Assembly (NCBI GenBank): GCA_963511305.1
Contig: CAUPIJ010000001.1
Coordinates: forward strand, 82,868 to 146,867
DNA from: Propionimicrobium sp963511305
GTDB taxonomy: Bacteria > Actinomycetota > Actinomycetes > Propionibacteriales > Propionibacteriaceae
Direction: 5' to 3'
DNA length: 64,000 bases
Shown here: positions 27,258 to 35,517 of the stretch, in pieces
How positions within the stretch are numbered: the stretch's first letter is position 1
Layout: the number at the start of each line of letters is the position of its first letter
Notes under the pieces: generated by a model
What the model was told of the DNA's origin: nothing
The model's input: only the letters and a program-made list of their open reading frames with translations
Database searches by the model: none
Program-made: the position numbers and the translations under genes

Positions 27258-28765
27258 GCGATCACCTGTTCTCCGGTTAGATCGGGGGCTTGCTTCAGAA
27301 GCAGGCCTCCCCAGCGATCAGTGAGCGCGGCCTCAAGCGCGCCACCGAGCTGATAGCAAAGATCGTCCTTCAGCACGGGCGCTATCACCTGCAGGCCGAC
27401 CGGCATTCCGTTCTCCGGCGACAGCCCGATCGGGATCGAACCGGCGGGCAGGCCAGCCAGGTTTGCCGGGATCGTGCAAAGATCTGAAAGGTACATGCCC
27501 ATCGGGTCGTCTACCTTCTCACCGACCTTGAACGCGGTGAAGGGCGTGCTTGGCGAAACCAGCACATCACACTCGGCGAAAGCCGCGTCGAAGTCACGCT
27601 TGATCAGGGTTCGCACTTTCTGCGCAGAACCGTAGTAGGCGTCATAGTAGCCGCTGGACAGCGCATAGGTGCCGATGATAACTCGACGCTTCACCTCATC
27701 GCCGAAGCCCGCGGCGCGGGTAGCGCGCATGGCCTGCTCAACATTCATGCCCTCGGAGGCTTTGCGCAGGCCGTAGCGAATGCCATCGTAGCGAGCCATA
27801 TTGCTCGACACCTCGGCCGGCATGATCAGGTAGTAGGCTGCCAGCGCGTACTTGAAGCTCGGGCAGCTCACTTCAACCACCTCAGCACCAAGATCCTTGA
27901 GTAGCTGAACTGCCTCATCAAAGCGGCTTCTGACGCCATCCTCGTAGCCTTCACCGTTTAGCTCCTTGATGACGCCGACCTTCATGCCCCCAATATCGCG
28001 CTTGCGGGCTGCAGCAACAACGTCGGGCACCGGAGCATTGATGGAGGTCGAGTCCATCTGGTCGTAACCACCGATAACTGAGTGCAACAGCGCCGCGTCC
28101 TCGACGGTCCTGGCGCACGGGCCGGGCTGATCAAGAGACGACGCCATAGCTATCACGCCGTAACGCGAAACTCCGCCATAGGTTGGCTTCATGCCTACCG
28201 TTCCGGTGACGGCGCCCGGGGCGCGGATTGAGCCACCGGTGTCAGTGCCAACGGCAAGCGGCGCCTCGTATGCCGCCACAGCAGCGGCGGAACCGCCACC
28301 AGAGCCGCCAGGAATCCGCTCGAGATCCCATGGGTTGCGAGTCGGTCCGAAGGCAGAAGTCTCGGTTGAGCTGCCCATCGCGAATTCGTCGAGGTTGGTC
28401 TTGCCCAGGATCACCATTCCGGCATCCAGCATCTTCTTGACGACGGTGGAATCGTAGGGCGGCTCCCAACCCTCGAGAATCTTCGAGGCTGCCGTGGTCG
28501 GCAGACCCTGATAGCAAAACAGATCCTTGACCGCGACCGGAATTCCGGCCAGCGGCGAGAGCTCAGCGCCCTCAGCTCGCTTTGCGTCAACCGCTTTAGC
28601 CTGCTCTATAGCCCGATCCGCGTCGACCGAAATGAATGCGTTTAGCTTGGGCTCTAGCGCGTCGATGCGTTCCAGCGACTGGACGGTCAGCTCCTCGCTG
28701 GTCAGCTCGCCGCTCGACAGCTTCGTGGAAAGCTCGGCGGCGGTGAGTTTGGTGACGTCGTTCAT
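27254..28765 (-). CDS. gatA: Asp/Glu-tRNA amidotransferase subunit A
   Basis: Amidase-signature subunit that produces ammonia from glutamine. 503 residues. The catalytic Lys is in GIPVAVKDLF near residue 79. The Ser-cis-Ser part is seen as RIPGGSGGGSAAAVA and VGTDTGGSIRAPGA, the latter holding the nucleophilic Ser. The ATG overlaps the gatC stop by one base (TGATG), and its own end overlaps gatB. Confidence 0.96.
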   Translation of the reverse strand: MNDVTKLTAAELSTKLSSGELTSEELTVQSLERIDALEPKLNAFISVDADRAIEQAKAVDAKRAEGAELSPLAGIPVAVKDLFCYQGLPTTAASKILEGWEPPYDSTVVKKMLDAGMVILGKTNLDEFAMGSSTETSAFGPTRNPWDLERIPGGSGGGSAAAVAAYEAPLAVGTDTGGSIRAPGAVTGTVGMKPTYGGVSRYGVIAMASSLDQPGPCARTVEDAALLHSVIGGYDQMDSTSINAPVPDVVAAARKRDIGGMKVGVIKELNGEGYEDGVRSRFDEAVQLLKDLGAEVVEVSCPSFKYALAAYYLIMPAEVSSNMARYDGIRYGLRKASEGMNVEQAMRATRAAGFGDEVKRRVIIGTYALSSGYYDAYYGSAQKVRTLIKRDFDAAFAECDVLVSPSTPFTAFKVGEKVDDPMGMYLSDLCTIPANLAGLPAGSIPIGLSPENGMPVGLQVIAPVLKDDLCYQLGGALEAALTDRWGGLLLKQAPDLTGEQVIA

Positions 28766-29061
28766 CAGGCACTCTCCCCCAGAATTCTCGGCACCAGGAA
28801 CTGGTCGTCCTCTACTGCGGGAGCGCCAGCCAACATGCTTTGGGGATCCCAGCTCGGCTTTACTTCATCGTCGCGGAAAACGTTTTCCATACTGATGGCG
28901 TGGGATGTTGCGGGAATATCCTTATCGGCGACCTCCGAAACGCTAGCCACTGATTCGAGTATCACATCGAGCTGAGGAGCGAGATGCTCCAGTTCCTCTT
29001 TCGTCAACTCGATTCTGGCTAAATCTGCCAGCCGAGCTACGTCCTCAACAGTTAGTGCCAC
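28765..29061 (-). CDS. gatC: Asp/Glu-tRNA amidotransferase subunit C
   Basis: Small belt subunit that holds GatA and GatB together. 98 residues with the typical start VEDVARLADLARIELTKEEL and the HAISMENVFRDDEVKPS region near the C-terminus. The start is a GTG (29059-29061) with AAGGAG about seven bases upstream. It is the first gene of gatC-gatA-gatB. Confidence 0.94.
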   Translation of the reverse strand: MALTVEDVARLADLARIELTKEELEHLAPQLDVILESVASVSEVADKDIPATSHAISMENVFRDDEVKPSWDPQSMLAGAPAVEDDQFLVPRILGESA

Positions 29062-29195
29062 CGCTTGGCTCCTTTATCTATTAAGTGCTTCGACCAAGTC
29101 AATCCTAGACCCATGACAAGATAGCATCTGAATAGCGAAGTTCAGCGCGTCTTCTCAGCGTGCTCTTTAGAACAATAAGATCGGGTTTTGAGGGA

Positions 29196-29699
29196 ATGCA
29201 GCTATTTTGGGTCGAATTCGCCAGCGCCTTCGGGTTTGGTCTGCTGGCCTCGCTGGTTCCGGTTTTCAACGCAGAGACTTTCATAGTTGCGACTGTTGCC
29301 ACCGGCCTCATCGGGCCGGTTCCGCTCGGCATCGGACTGGGCTTGGGCCAGGGCCTCGGCAAGGCCATTCTGTTTCAGCTCACCCGCCAGGGAAAGAAGC
29401 TGCCTTGGTTAAAGCGTCGAAAACCACAAGAGCCCGAGAAAGACGTCGGAAAGTGGCGGCTGCGGTGGCGCTGGCTAGTTAAGAAGTCAGTTTCGCTGCT
29501 GGAGCATCGCGGTTGGGGTCCCGTGGTGGTGTTTGCCTCGGGCGCGATAAGCGTGCCACCGAACTATGCAACAACCCTCGTAGCCGGCACGACGAGAGTA
29601 AATGCCTGGATGTTTGGCACGATGATGACGCTCGGTTATGTCTCTCGAAACCTGGTCGAGGCGCTCATCTTCGCAGGCGCCCTAAGCGCCTGGCTCTAG
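29196..29699 (+). CDS. Small integral membrane protein, possibly VTT/DedA-like
   Basis: About 167 residues. Hydrophobic segments are FASAFGFGLLASLVPVF, FIVATVATGLIGPVPLGIGLGLG, PVVVFASGAISVPPNYATTLVAG and GTMMTLGYVSRNLVEALIFAG; a basic cytoplasmic loop (KRRKPQEPEKD, RLRWRW) lies in the middle. The layout with Pro/Gly-rich re-entrant-like segments resembles VTT/DedA-type proteins, but I cannot assign a family. The frame is open from a GTG at 29160; I use ATG 29196, which has GAGGGA directly upstream, though that spacing is very short and the start is uncertain. Its stop overlaps that of the convergent gene (CTAG). Confidence 0.7.
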   Translation: MQLFWVEFASAFGFGLLASLVPVFNAETFIVATVATGLIGPVPLGIGLGLGQGLGKAILFQLTRQGKKLPWLKRRKPQEPEKDVGKWRLRWRWLVKKSVSLLEHRGWGPVVVFASGAISVPPNYATTLVAGTTRVNAWMFGTMMTLGYVSRNLVEALIFAGALSAWL

Positions 29700-29896
29700 G
29701 CCTGCATTAGGACGTCAAAGAAGAACTTCATCGCGAATCCGACTGCCCCTAAAGCCCCAACGAACGCTAGGACTGTGTAGAGTCTCGCGCGCTTTTTCTG
29801 CTTTACCGATGGCACCCGCTCCGGGCCCCATTCCTGACCGGGCTGAACTCTGACCGGGGTCCTGCCGTTGAGGTTTAGGTCGCTAAATAGACTCAC
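29696..29896 (-). CDS. Small single-span membrane protein
   Basis: 66 residues, starting at a GTG (29894-29896) with AGGGG six bases upstream, inside the last codons of mnmA (14-base overlap). A short soluble N-terminus with a basic patch (VKQKKRARL) leads into one membrane helix (YTVLAFVGALGAVGFAMKFFF). Not recognised. The ribosome-binding site and coupling to mnmA argue that it is real. Confidence 0.65.
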   Translation of the reverse strand: MSLFSDLNLNGRTPVRVQPGQEWGPERVPSVKQKKRARLYTVLAFVGALGAVGFAMKFFFDVLMQA

Positions 29897-30989
29897 TTCG
29901 CACCCCTTCAGCTTCAACTCTGTCGGTCTGCCCGATAATCGTGCTGCCAACCACCCGATCGCCGTCGTAAAGCACCGCGTATTGGCCTGGAGCTAGTGCG
30001 GTGAGAGGCTCGACAAAAACTACCCTCACGCACTCACCGTCATAGTTGATCTCAGCAGCCACGGGCTTGCCGTGCGCCCTTACCTGCACCTGACCACGCC
30101 AGGGTTCAGTTGTTGGGCCTTGCGTCCACTTCGGCCTGATCCCGGAAAAGCCAGTAACCTCCAGCTCTGGCTTGCTGCCCACCACGACTCGAGAGTTCTT
30201 CGAGTCGATGTCCACCACGTAGCGAGGCTTGCCATCAACCGCGGGAACGCCCAGGTTGAGGCCTTTTCGCTGACCGATCGTGTACCTATAAGTTCCTTCA
30301 TGGCGCCCCAGACTCCGACCAGCAGTATCCACTATCTCACCCGGCCTGGCACCCAACTTCTCAGTTAAGAATCCCGCCGTATCGCCGGTCGGAATGAAGC
30401 AAATGTCCACCGAATCTGGCTTATTCGCAACACCCAGTCCCAGCTCTGCTGCCTCAGCACGAACATCGCTCTTGACCGACCCGCCCAGCGGAAACAGTGA
30501 GTGCGCGAGCAGATCTTGGCTCAGCACGCCCAGCACGTACGACTGATCTTTGGCGATATCGGCTGCGCGCCACAGCTCGTAATGATCGCCAACTTTCTTG
30601 ACCTGTGCGTAGTGACCGGTGGCGATGGCGTCGAAGCCCAACTCGACACCGCGCTCTATGAGTGCAGCGAACTTCACCTTCTCGTTGCATCTGAGGCATG
30701 GATTCGGGGTGCGACCCTGGGAATATTCGTCCAAAAAATCTGTGATCACTTCGTCAGCGAATCGCTCAGAAAAATCCCAGACCTCAAAAGGGATGCCGAA
30801 CTTATCGGCCACGGCGCGCGCGTCCTCTGTATCAGTCAGCGAGCCACAGCCCTTAGCACCGGTTTGCTGGGCAAGTGCAGAACGCGAAAGATCGAGGTGA
30901 ACTCCAGTGACCTCGTGGCCGGCAGCGACAAGCCTGGCGGTGGCTACCGCCGAATCCACTCCGCCCGACATAGCTGATAAAACACGCAC
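29883..30989 (-). CDS. mnmA: tRNA-specific 2-thiouridylase MnmA
   Basis: Thiolates U34 of Lys, Glu and Gln tRNAs. 368 residues. The ATP PP-loop SGGVDSAVA lies near residues 8-16. The first catalytic Cys is in RTPNPCLRCNEKVKF and the second in DSVDICFIPTGD. ATGHYAQ is the other signature. The start is a GTG (30987-30989). CATAAACT lies a few bases upstream and could be a -10 box, in which case the message would be nearly leaderless. Confidence 0.95.
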   Translation of the reverse strand: MRVLSAMSGGVDSAVATARLVAAGHEVTGVHLDLSRSALAQQTGAKGCGSLTDTEDARAVADKFGIPFEVWDFSERFADEVITDFLDEYSQGRTPNPCLRCNEKVKFAALIERGVELGFDAIATGHYAQVKKVGDHYELWRAADIAKDQSYVLGVLSQDLLAHSLFPLGGSVKSDVRAEAAELGLGVANKPDSVDICFIPTGDTAGFLTEKLGARPGEIVDTAGRSLGRHEGTYRYTIGQRKGLNLGVPAVDGKPRYVVDIDSKNSRVVVGSKPELEVTGFSGIRPKWTQGPTTEPWRGQVQVRAHGKPVAAEINYDGECVRVVFVEPLTALAPGQYAVLYDGDRVVGSTIIGQTDRVEAEGVRSESI

Positions 30990-31350
30990 AACGTCAGTTT
31001 ATGTTGAATTGCCCAATTCACCACAGAACATATTTTCGGCTGTCACGAATTGCAGAAATATCCCGTATCTTCGAGGACAACTAAGGGGTTAGAACATCTA
31101 GATCTGGTTAAACCGACTCCAGTTGCAACAGGCAACAATGTTGAATTTCTGTGCTCCTCAAGAAAGATCCGCTCGTCCCAGTCTTCCCGAAGTGAATGCT
31201 AACCAAACGTCTGTGCATGTCCGTTTTGACCTCGGCCGTTACTTAAACTAACTTGACCTCATTGAGAAGGACCATATTTTTAGTTTTTCAAACCCACTAA
31301 ATTTATAGTGCTCACCCGCACAAACGCCCGTAACAACGACCAGGAGATTC
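30990..31350. other. Intergenic region between mnmA and glgX
   Basis: A divergent gap of 361 bases. It is AT-richer than its flanks and contains the mnmA start region on the left and a glgX promoter on the right. The octamer TTGACCTC occurs twice (from 31226 and from 31253), so two overlapping -35 elements, or a repeated operator, are possible. I see no gene, tRNA or convincing riboswitch in it. Confidence 0.6.
31253..31280 (+). promoter_or_regulatory. Candidate glgX promoter
   Basis: -35 TTGACC (31253-31258), 16-base spacer, -10 TATTTT (31275-31280). A second TTGACC (31226-31231) has TAACTT 17 bases downstream and could be an alternative promoter. Both leave a long 5' leader before the AGGAG at 31342-31346. 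Confidence 0.5.
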
Positions 31351-33435
31351 ATGCCTTTCACCGAAAGAACCGAGCCCTATGTGCGGGGAGCTGTCCTAGC
31401 TGAGGACGGCTGCTCTTTCACGCTGTGGGCCCCTCGCGCCACTCGAGTTGAACTGACGCTTGTTGGCGAAGACGGTTCTCAGCGCAACGTGGACATGGAC
31501 TTCAACGAAGGCCGTTGGAGCACGTTCGTACACGGCGTTAAGGCTAAGCAGCGCTACGGCTTCAGGGTTCACGGGGAATGGACTCCGGACAAGGGGCTTC
31601 GGACTAATCCGGCGAAACTGCTGCTCGATCCTAGGGCCAAGGCAATCACCGCTGGGGTGGATTATTCCGGCCCGATTTACGACCACGCTGAGTCTTCTTA
31701 TTACGTTCCGGACAAGCGCGACTCTGCCGGTCACATACCGCTGTCGGTAGTCGTCGAGCCGAGCGAACCTGCCAAGCCAATCAAGAGGCGCCGTCCGCTC
31801 AGCGACTCAGTCATCTACGAGTTGCACGTGAAGGGTTTCACCAAACTACATCCCGCGGTTCCCGAGCATCTGCGCGGCAGCTACGCCGGCCTGGCCTATC
31901 CCGCGGTAATCGACTATCTGAAATCAATCGGCGTGACCGCTGTCGAGTTGCTTCCGATCCACCATTTCGTCAGCGAGCCGTTCCTGATTCGCAAGGGTCT
32001 GGTCAACTACTGGGGCTACAACTCCATCGGTTTCTTCGCGCCGCACGCCGGATACTGTTCGGTGGGCACTCTCGGCGATCAGGTCAACGAGTTCAAGGCC
32101 ATGGTTTCTGCACTGCACGAGGCTGACATCGAGGTGATCCTGGACGTCGTCTATAACCACACCGGCGAAGCCGGATTCGATGGCCCGACCCTCTGCTACC
32201 GGGGCATCGACCATGCCGGCTACTACCGTCTCGCGCCCGATCTGCGCAGCGACTACGACGTGACCGGCTGCGGTAATTCGATCAACACTTCCAATAGCGA
32301 TGTGCGCAACTTGATGATCTCGTCCATGCGCTACTGGGTCAAAGAAATGGGCGTCGATGGCTTCCGCTTCGACCTGGCTCCGGAGCTGGTTCGAGATGAA
32401 AACCACCAGGTCGATATGAACCACCCGTTCAAAGAGATCATCGACAACGACCCGATCTTCAAAGACATCAAGATGATCGCCGAGCCCTGGGACGTCGGCC
32501 CAGACGGCTATCAGGTGGGCGCTTGGGGCAAGAACTGGAGCGAGTGGAACGACAAATACCGCGCCGTGGTTAGGGACTACTGGCGAGGCGCCGACCACGG
32601 CGTCGGCGAGCTGGCCACCCGGCTTTCCGGTTCCGCCGATCTGTTCAACCGCGACTACAGAACGGCCAGTGCTTCGGTTAATTTCGTGACAGCCCACGAC
32701 GGCTTCACGATGCGCGATCTAACCACGTACAACAACAAGCACAACGAGTGTAATGGCGAGAAGGACCGCGACGGTTCAAACGACAATCGCTCCTTTAACT
32801 ACGGCATCGAGGGCGAAACCGACAATCCGAAGATCAACAAGCTCCGGATTCGTCAGGTTCGTAATATGCTTGCCACCCTGATGCTCTCGCGCGGAGTTCC
32901 GATGATCACCGCCGGAGACGAATTTGGCCGCACCCAGCAGGGCAACAACAATGCCTACTGTCAGGACTCCCCGATCGGCTGGGTCAACTGGGAAACCGAG
33001 CCGGAGTGGGCACAACTTCGCGAGCTGATGGCGAAGCTCGCAGAGATTCGTTCGGCCTCCGAGCTGATCCGTAACCCTCGGTTCCTCAGCTTCACCAAGG
33101 TCAAGGACGCCAATGGCGAAGAACTAGACCGCTATGAGATGGCCTGGCTGGATGAAGACGGCCTGGTAATGGAGATCCCCCAGTGGGAAGACCGTCATCA
33201 GCATCTGCTAGGCATGTACCTTTCTGACGAGTCGTCTGCAGAACTCATCTGGTTCTACAACGGCACCCAGCCGATCGATGTCCGCCTGCCAGACGATAGT
33301 TGGGGAACGAAGTTCACCATCGAGCTGCACACTGGCGAAGAAGATGAATTTGAAAAGACTGACTTCGCTGCTGGTGAGCAATTTAAGATGCCGGCCAGGA
33401 CGGTCGTCTACATGAAGGTAGATGTCGCTAGCTAG
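31351..33435 (+). CDS. glgX: Glycogen debranching enzyme GlgX
   Basis: Hydrolyses alpha-1,6 branches of phosphorylase-trimmed glycogen. 694 residues. An N-terminal CBM48-like beta domain begins FTLWAPRATRVELTLVG. The GH13 barrel follows, with VILDVVYNHT near 262-271, the nucleophile Asp341 in GFRFDLA, the acid/base Glu378 in IAEPWDVG and VTAHDG at 446-451. The stretch RTQQGNNNAYCQD is typical of isoamylase/GlgX. ATG 31351 follows AGGAG by four bases. It heads a glgX-glgE-glgB cluster. Confidence 0.95.
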   Translation: MPFTERTEPYVRGAVLAEDGCSFTLWAPRATRVELTLVGEDGSQRNVDMDFNEGRWSTFVHGVKAKQRYGFRVHGEWTPDKGLRTNPAKLLLDPRAKAITAGVDYSGPIYDHAESSYYVPDKRDSAGHIPLSVVVEPSEPAKPIKRRRPLSDSVIYELHVKGFTKLHPAVPEHLRGSYAGLAYPAVIDYLKSIGVTAVELLPIHHFVSEPFLIRKGLVNYWGYNSIGFFAPHAGYCSVGTLGDQVNEFKAMVSALHEADIEVILDVVYNHTGEAGFDGPTLCYRGIDHAGYYRLAPDLRSDYDVTGCGNSINTSNSDVRNLMISSMRYWVKEMGVDGFRFDLAPELVRDENHQVDMNHPFKEIIDNDPIFKDIKMIAEPWDVGPDGYQVGAWGKNWSEWNDKYRAVVRDYWRGADHGVGELATRLSGSADLFNRDYRTASASVNFVTAHDGFTMRDLTTYNNKHNECNGEKDRDGSNDNRSFNYGIEGETDNPKINKLRIRQVRNMLATLMLSRGVPMITAGDEFGRTQQGNNNAYCQDSPIGWVNWETEPEWAQLRELMAKLAEIRSASELIRNPRFLSFTKVKDANGEELDRYEMAWLDEDGLVMEIPQWEDRHQHLLGMYLSDESSAELIWFYNGTQPIDVRLPDDSWGTKFTIELHTGEEDEFEKTDFAAGEQFKMPARTVVYMKVDVAS

Positions 33436-33438
33436 CTC

Positions 33439-33470
33439 TTTTAAGGCGCAAAACGCCTAAAAATTCTTTT
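33439..33470 (+). terminator. Hairpin after glgX
   Basis: AGGCG/CGCCT stem (33444-33448 with 33454-33458), extended by TTTT/AAAA after one mismatch and followed by ATTCTTTT. It lies between glgX and glgE, so it may reduce read-through into glgE. Confidence 0.55.
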
Positions 33471-33524
33471 GCTATCGCTGGCAACTGTCCACCTTGAGCC
33501 GAAAAGCCAGATACGGTTTATTCC

Positions 33525-35498
33525 GTGAAGAAAAACATTGGATTCGGCCGCATCCCCATTGGCCAGGTGGAGCCTGTGATTGAACACGGCGCTTACCCCT
33601 CAAAAGCAACAGTAAATGAAGCGATTCCGCTGCGCGCTCGCATTATTCGCGAAGGCCATGACAAGGTGGCTGCTGACGTAATCCTGATCTCGCCCAGCGG
33701 CAAGGAAATCCGCCAGCCGCTGCCACAGGTTTGGCCTGCCGGCTTGGATATTTTCGAAGCCTGGGTTCGCCTTGACGAAATGGGCGAGTGGAGCTTTTAC
33801 GTCGAAGCCTACGGTGACGTATGGCACACATGGCACCACAACGCAGAGGTCAAACTGCCACTCGGACAGGACGTCGAGCTGGTCTGCATGGAAGGCGAAG
33901 AGATTTTCGCCCCGGCCGCAAAGAACGCTAAGAAGGCTGGCGACAACGATGCCGCGAAGCTGATCAGCGACGTTGCTGACCAGCTCAAGCCAGAAAACGA
34001 CAACAACAAGATGGCTGAGCTCATCGACGGCAAGGAGTTGAACGAGGCCATGAGCCTCTACGCTCCTCGCGACTTCCCTACTCAGAGCGACAAGTACCCC
34101 ATTCTCGTCGAGCGTGAACGCGCGCTATACGGCAGCTGGTATGAGTTCTTCCCTCGCTCGCAGGGTGCCTATCAGGACGAGAACGGCAAGTGGCATTCGG
34201 GCACCTTCAAGGAGTCCGAGAAGATGCTTGAGCGCGTCGCGGATCTGAAGTTCGACGTCGCCTACATAACGCCGATTCACCCGGTTGGTTCCGCATTCAA
34301 GAAGGGCCCGAATAACTCTCTCGAGGCCAGCGAAGAAGATCCCGGTTCGCCGTGGGCAATCGGCTCTCCGGACGGCGGGCATGACGCCGTCCACCCCGAT
34401 CTGGGCACCATCGAGGATTTCGATTCCTTCACCGCCAAAGCAAAGTCGCTTGGCCTGGAGGTTGCCCTGGACTTCGCGCTGCAGTGCTCCCCCGATCACC
34501 CGTGGGTCAAGGAGCACCCGGAGTGGTTCACGATTCGTCCCGACGGCACCATCGCATATGCAGAGAACCCGCCGAAGAAGTATCAGGACATCTACCCGAT
34601 CAACTTCGACAAAGACCCGGAGGGCATCTTCAAGGAAGTTCTTCGCCTGGTTCGCTTCTGGATTGATCACGGCGTCACCATCTTCCGCGTGGATAACCCG
34701 CACACCAAGCCGCTGCTGTTCTGGGAGAAGCTGATCGCGGAGGTCAACCGCACTAATCCTGAGATTATTTTCCTGGCCGAGGCGTTCAGCCGCCCGGTCG
34801 TGATGGGCAACCTCGGCAAGGTCGGCTTCCAGCAGAGCTACACCTACTTCACGTGGCGTACCTCGAAGAAGGAGCTCGGCAGCTACCTCATGGAGATCGC
34901 CACCGAGACCGCCGACTATATGCGTCCCAACATGTTCGTCAACACCCCGGACATCAACCCGTGGCAGGTGCGTTCGGGCAAGCCGGCGTCCTTCGCGATC
35001 CGAATGATCCTGGCGGCCACGATGTCGCCGACGTGGGGCGTCTACTCCGGCTTTGAGCTTTTCGAGCATAAGCCGTACCGCCCGGAGATGGAGGTCTATG
35101 ACCACTCCGAGAAGTACGAGTACCGCCCGCGCGACTTCGAGGCTCAGCCCAACCTGAACTCGCTAATGCGCAAGCTAAACGAGATCAGGCGCGAGCAGCC
35201 GGCCCTCCAGCAACTTCGCCAGGTGAAGCTGCTGGAGACCACCAACGACGATCTGTTCGCATTCATCAAGAAGGAAGGCGACAACGAGGTAATCGTGGTC
35301 GTCAGCCTCAACTTCAACGAGCCGGTTTCCGGCGAAGTTAATATTCCAGAACGAGCAATGGAGCTTGCAGACAACGAACTGTTTGGCGTTCACGACGAAC
35401 TGACCGGCAGAAACTTCGTCTGGGGCAGAAAGAATTACGTTGCTCTTGACCCATCGACTCCCGCTCACATCATGACTGTGAAACGGACGATTAAGTAA
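33525..35498 (+). CDS. glgE: Maltose-1-phosphate maltosyltransferase GlgE
   Basis: Extends alpha-1,4-glucan using maltose 1-phosphate as donor. 657 residues. The N-terminal domain holds the family start GRIPIGQVEPVIEHGAYP, and a domain near 180-300 includes LYGSWYEFFPRS and YITPIHPVGSAFKKGPNN. In the GH13 barrel the nucleophile Asp390 lies in FRVDNPHTKP and Glu419 in FLAEAFSRP. The start is a GTG (33525) with no Shine-Dalgarno sequence. TACGGT at 33513-33518 would put transcription start on the GTG, so a leaderless message is possible. It is followed by glgB after 19 bases. No treS or maltokinase gene, the usual donor source, is present in the window. Confidence 0.95.
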   Translation: MKKNIGFGRIPIGQVEPVIEHGAYPSKATVNEAIPLRARIIREGHDKVAADVILISPSGKEIRQPLPQVWPAGLDIFEAWVRLDEMGEWSFYVEAYGDVWHTWHHNAEVKLPLGQDVELVCMEGEEIFAPAAKNAKKAGDNDAAKLISDVADQLKPENDNNKMAELIDGKELNEAMSLYAPRDFPTQSDKYPILVERERALYGSWYEFFPRSQGAYQDENGKWHSGTFKESEKMLERVADLKFDVAYITPIHPVGSAFKKGPNNSLEASEEDPGSPWAIGSPDGGHDAVHPDLGTIEDFDSFTAKAKSLGLEVALDFALQCSPDHPWVKEHPEWFTIRPDGTIAYAENPPKKYQDIYPINFDKDPEGIFKEVLRLVRFWIDHGVTIFRVDNPHTKPLLFWEKLIAEVNRTNPEIIFLAEAFSRPVVMGNLGKVGFQQSYTYFTWRTSKKELGSYLMEIATETADYMRPNMFVNTPDINPWQVRSGKPASFAIRMILAATMSPTWGVYSGFELFEHKPYRPEMEVYDHSEKYEYRPRDFEAQPNLNSLMRKLNEIRREQPALQQLRQVKLLETTNDDLFAFIKKEGDNEVIVVVSLNFNEPVSGEVNIPERAMELADNELFGVHDELTGRNFVWGRKNYVALDPSTPAHIMTVKRTIK

Positions 35499-35517
35499 TC
35501 GGAAGGAAACCACAGAA

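Noticed and set aside
33494..33523. TTGAGC / TTATTC as a glgE promoter
   Set aside because: It would place the transcription start inside the coding region; the TACGGT box gives a better fit to the GTG start.
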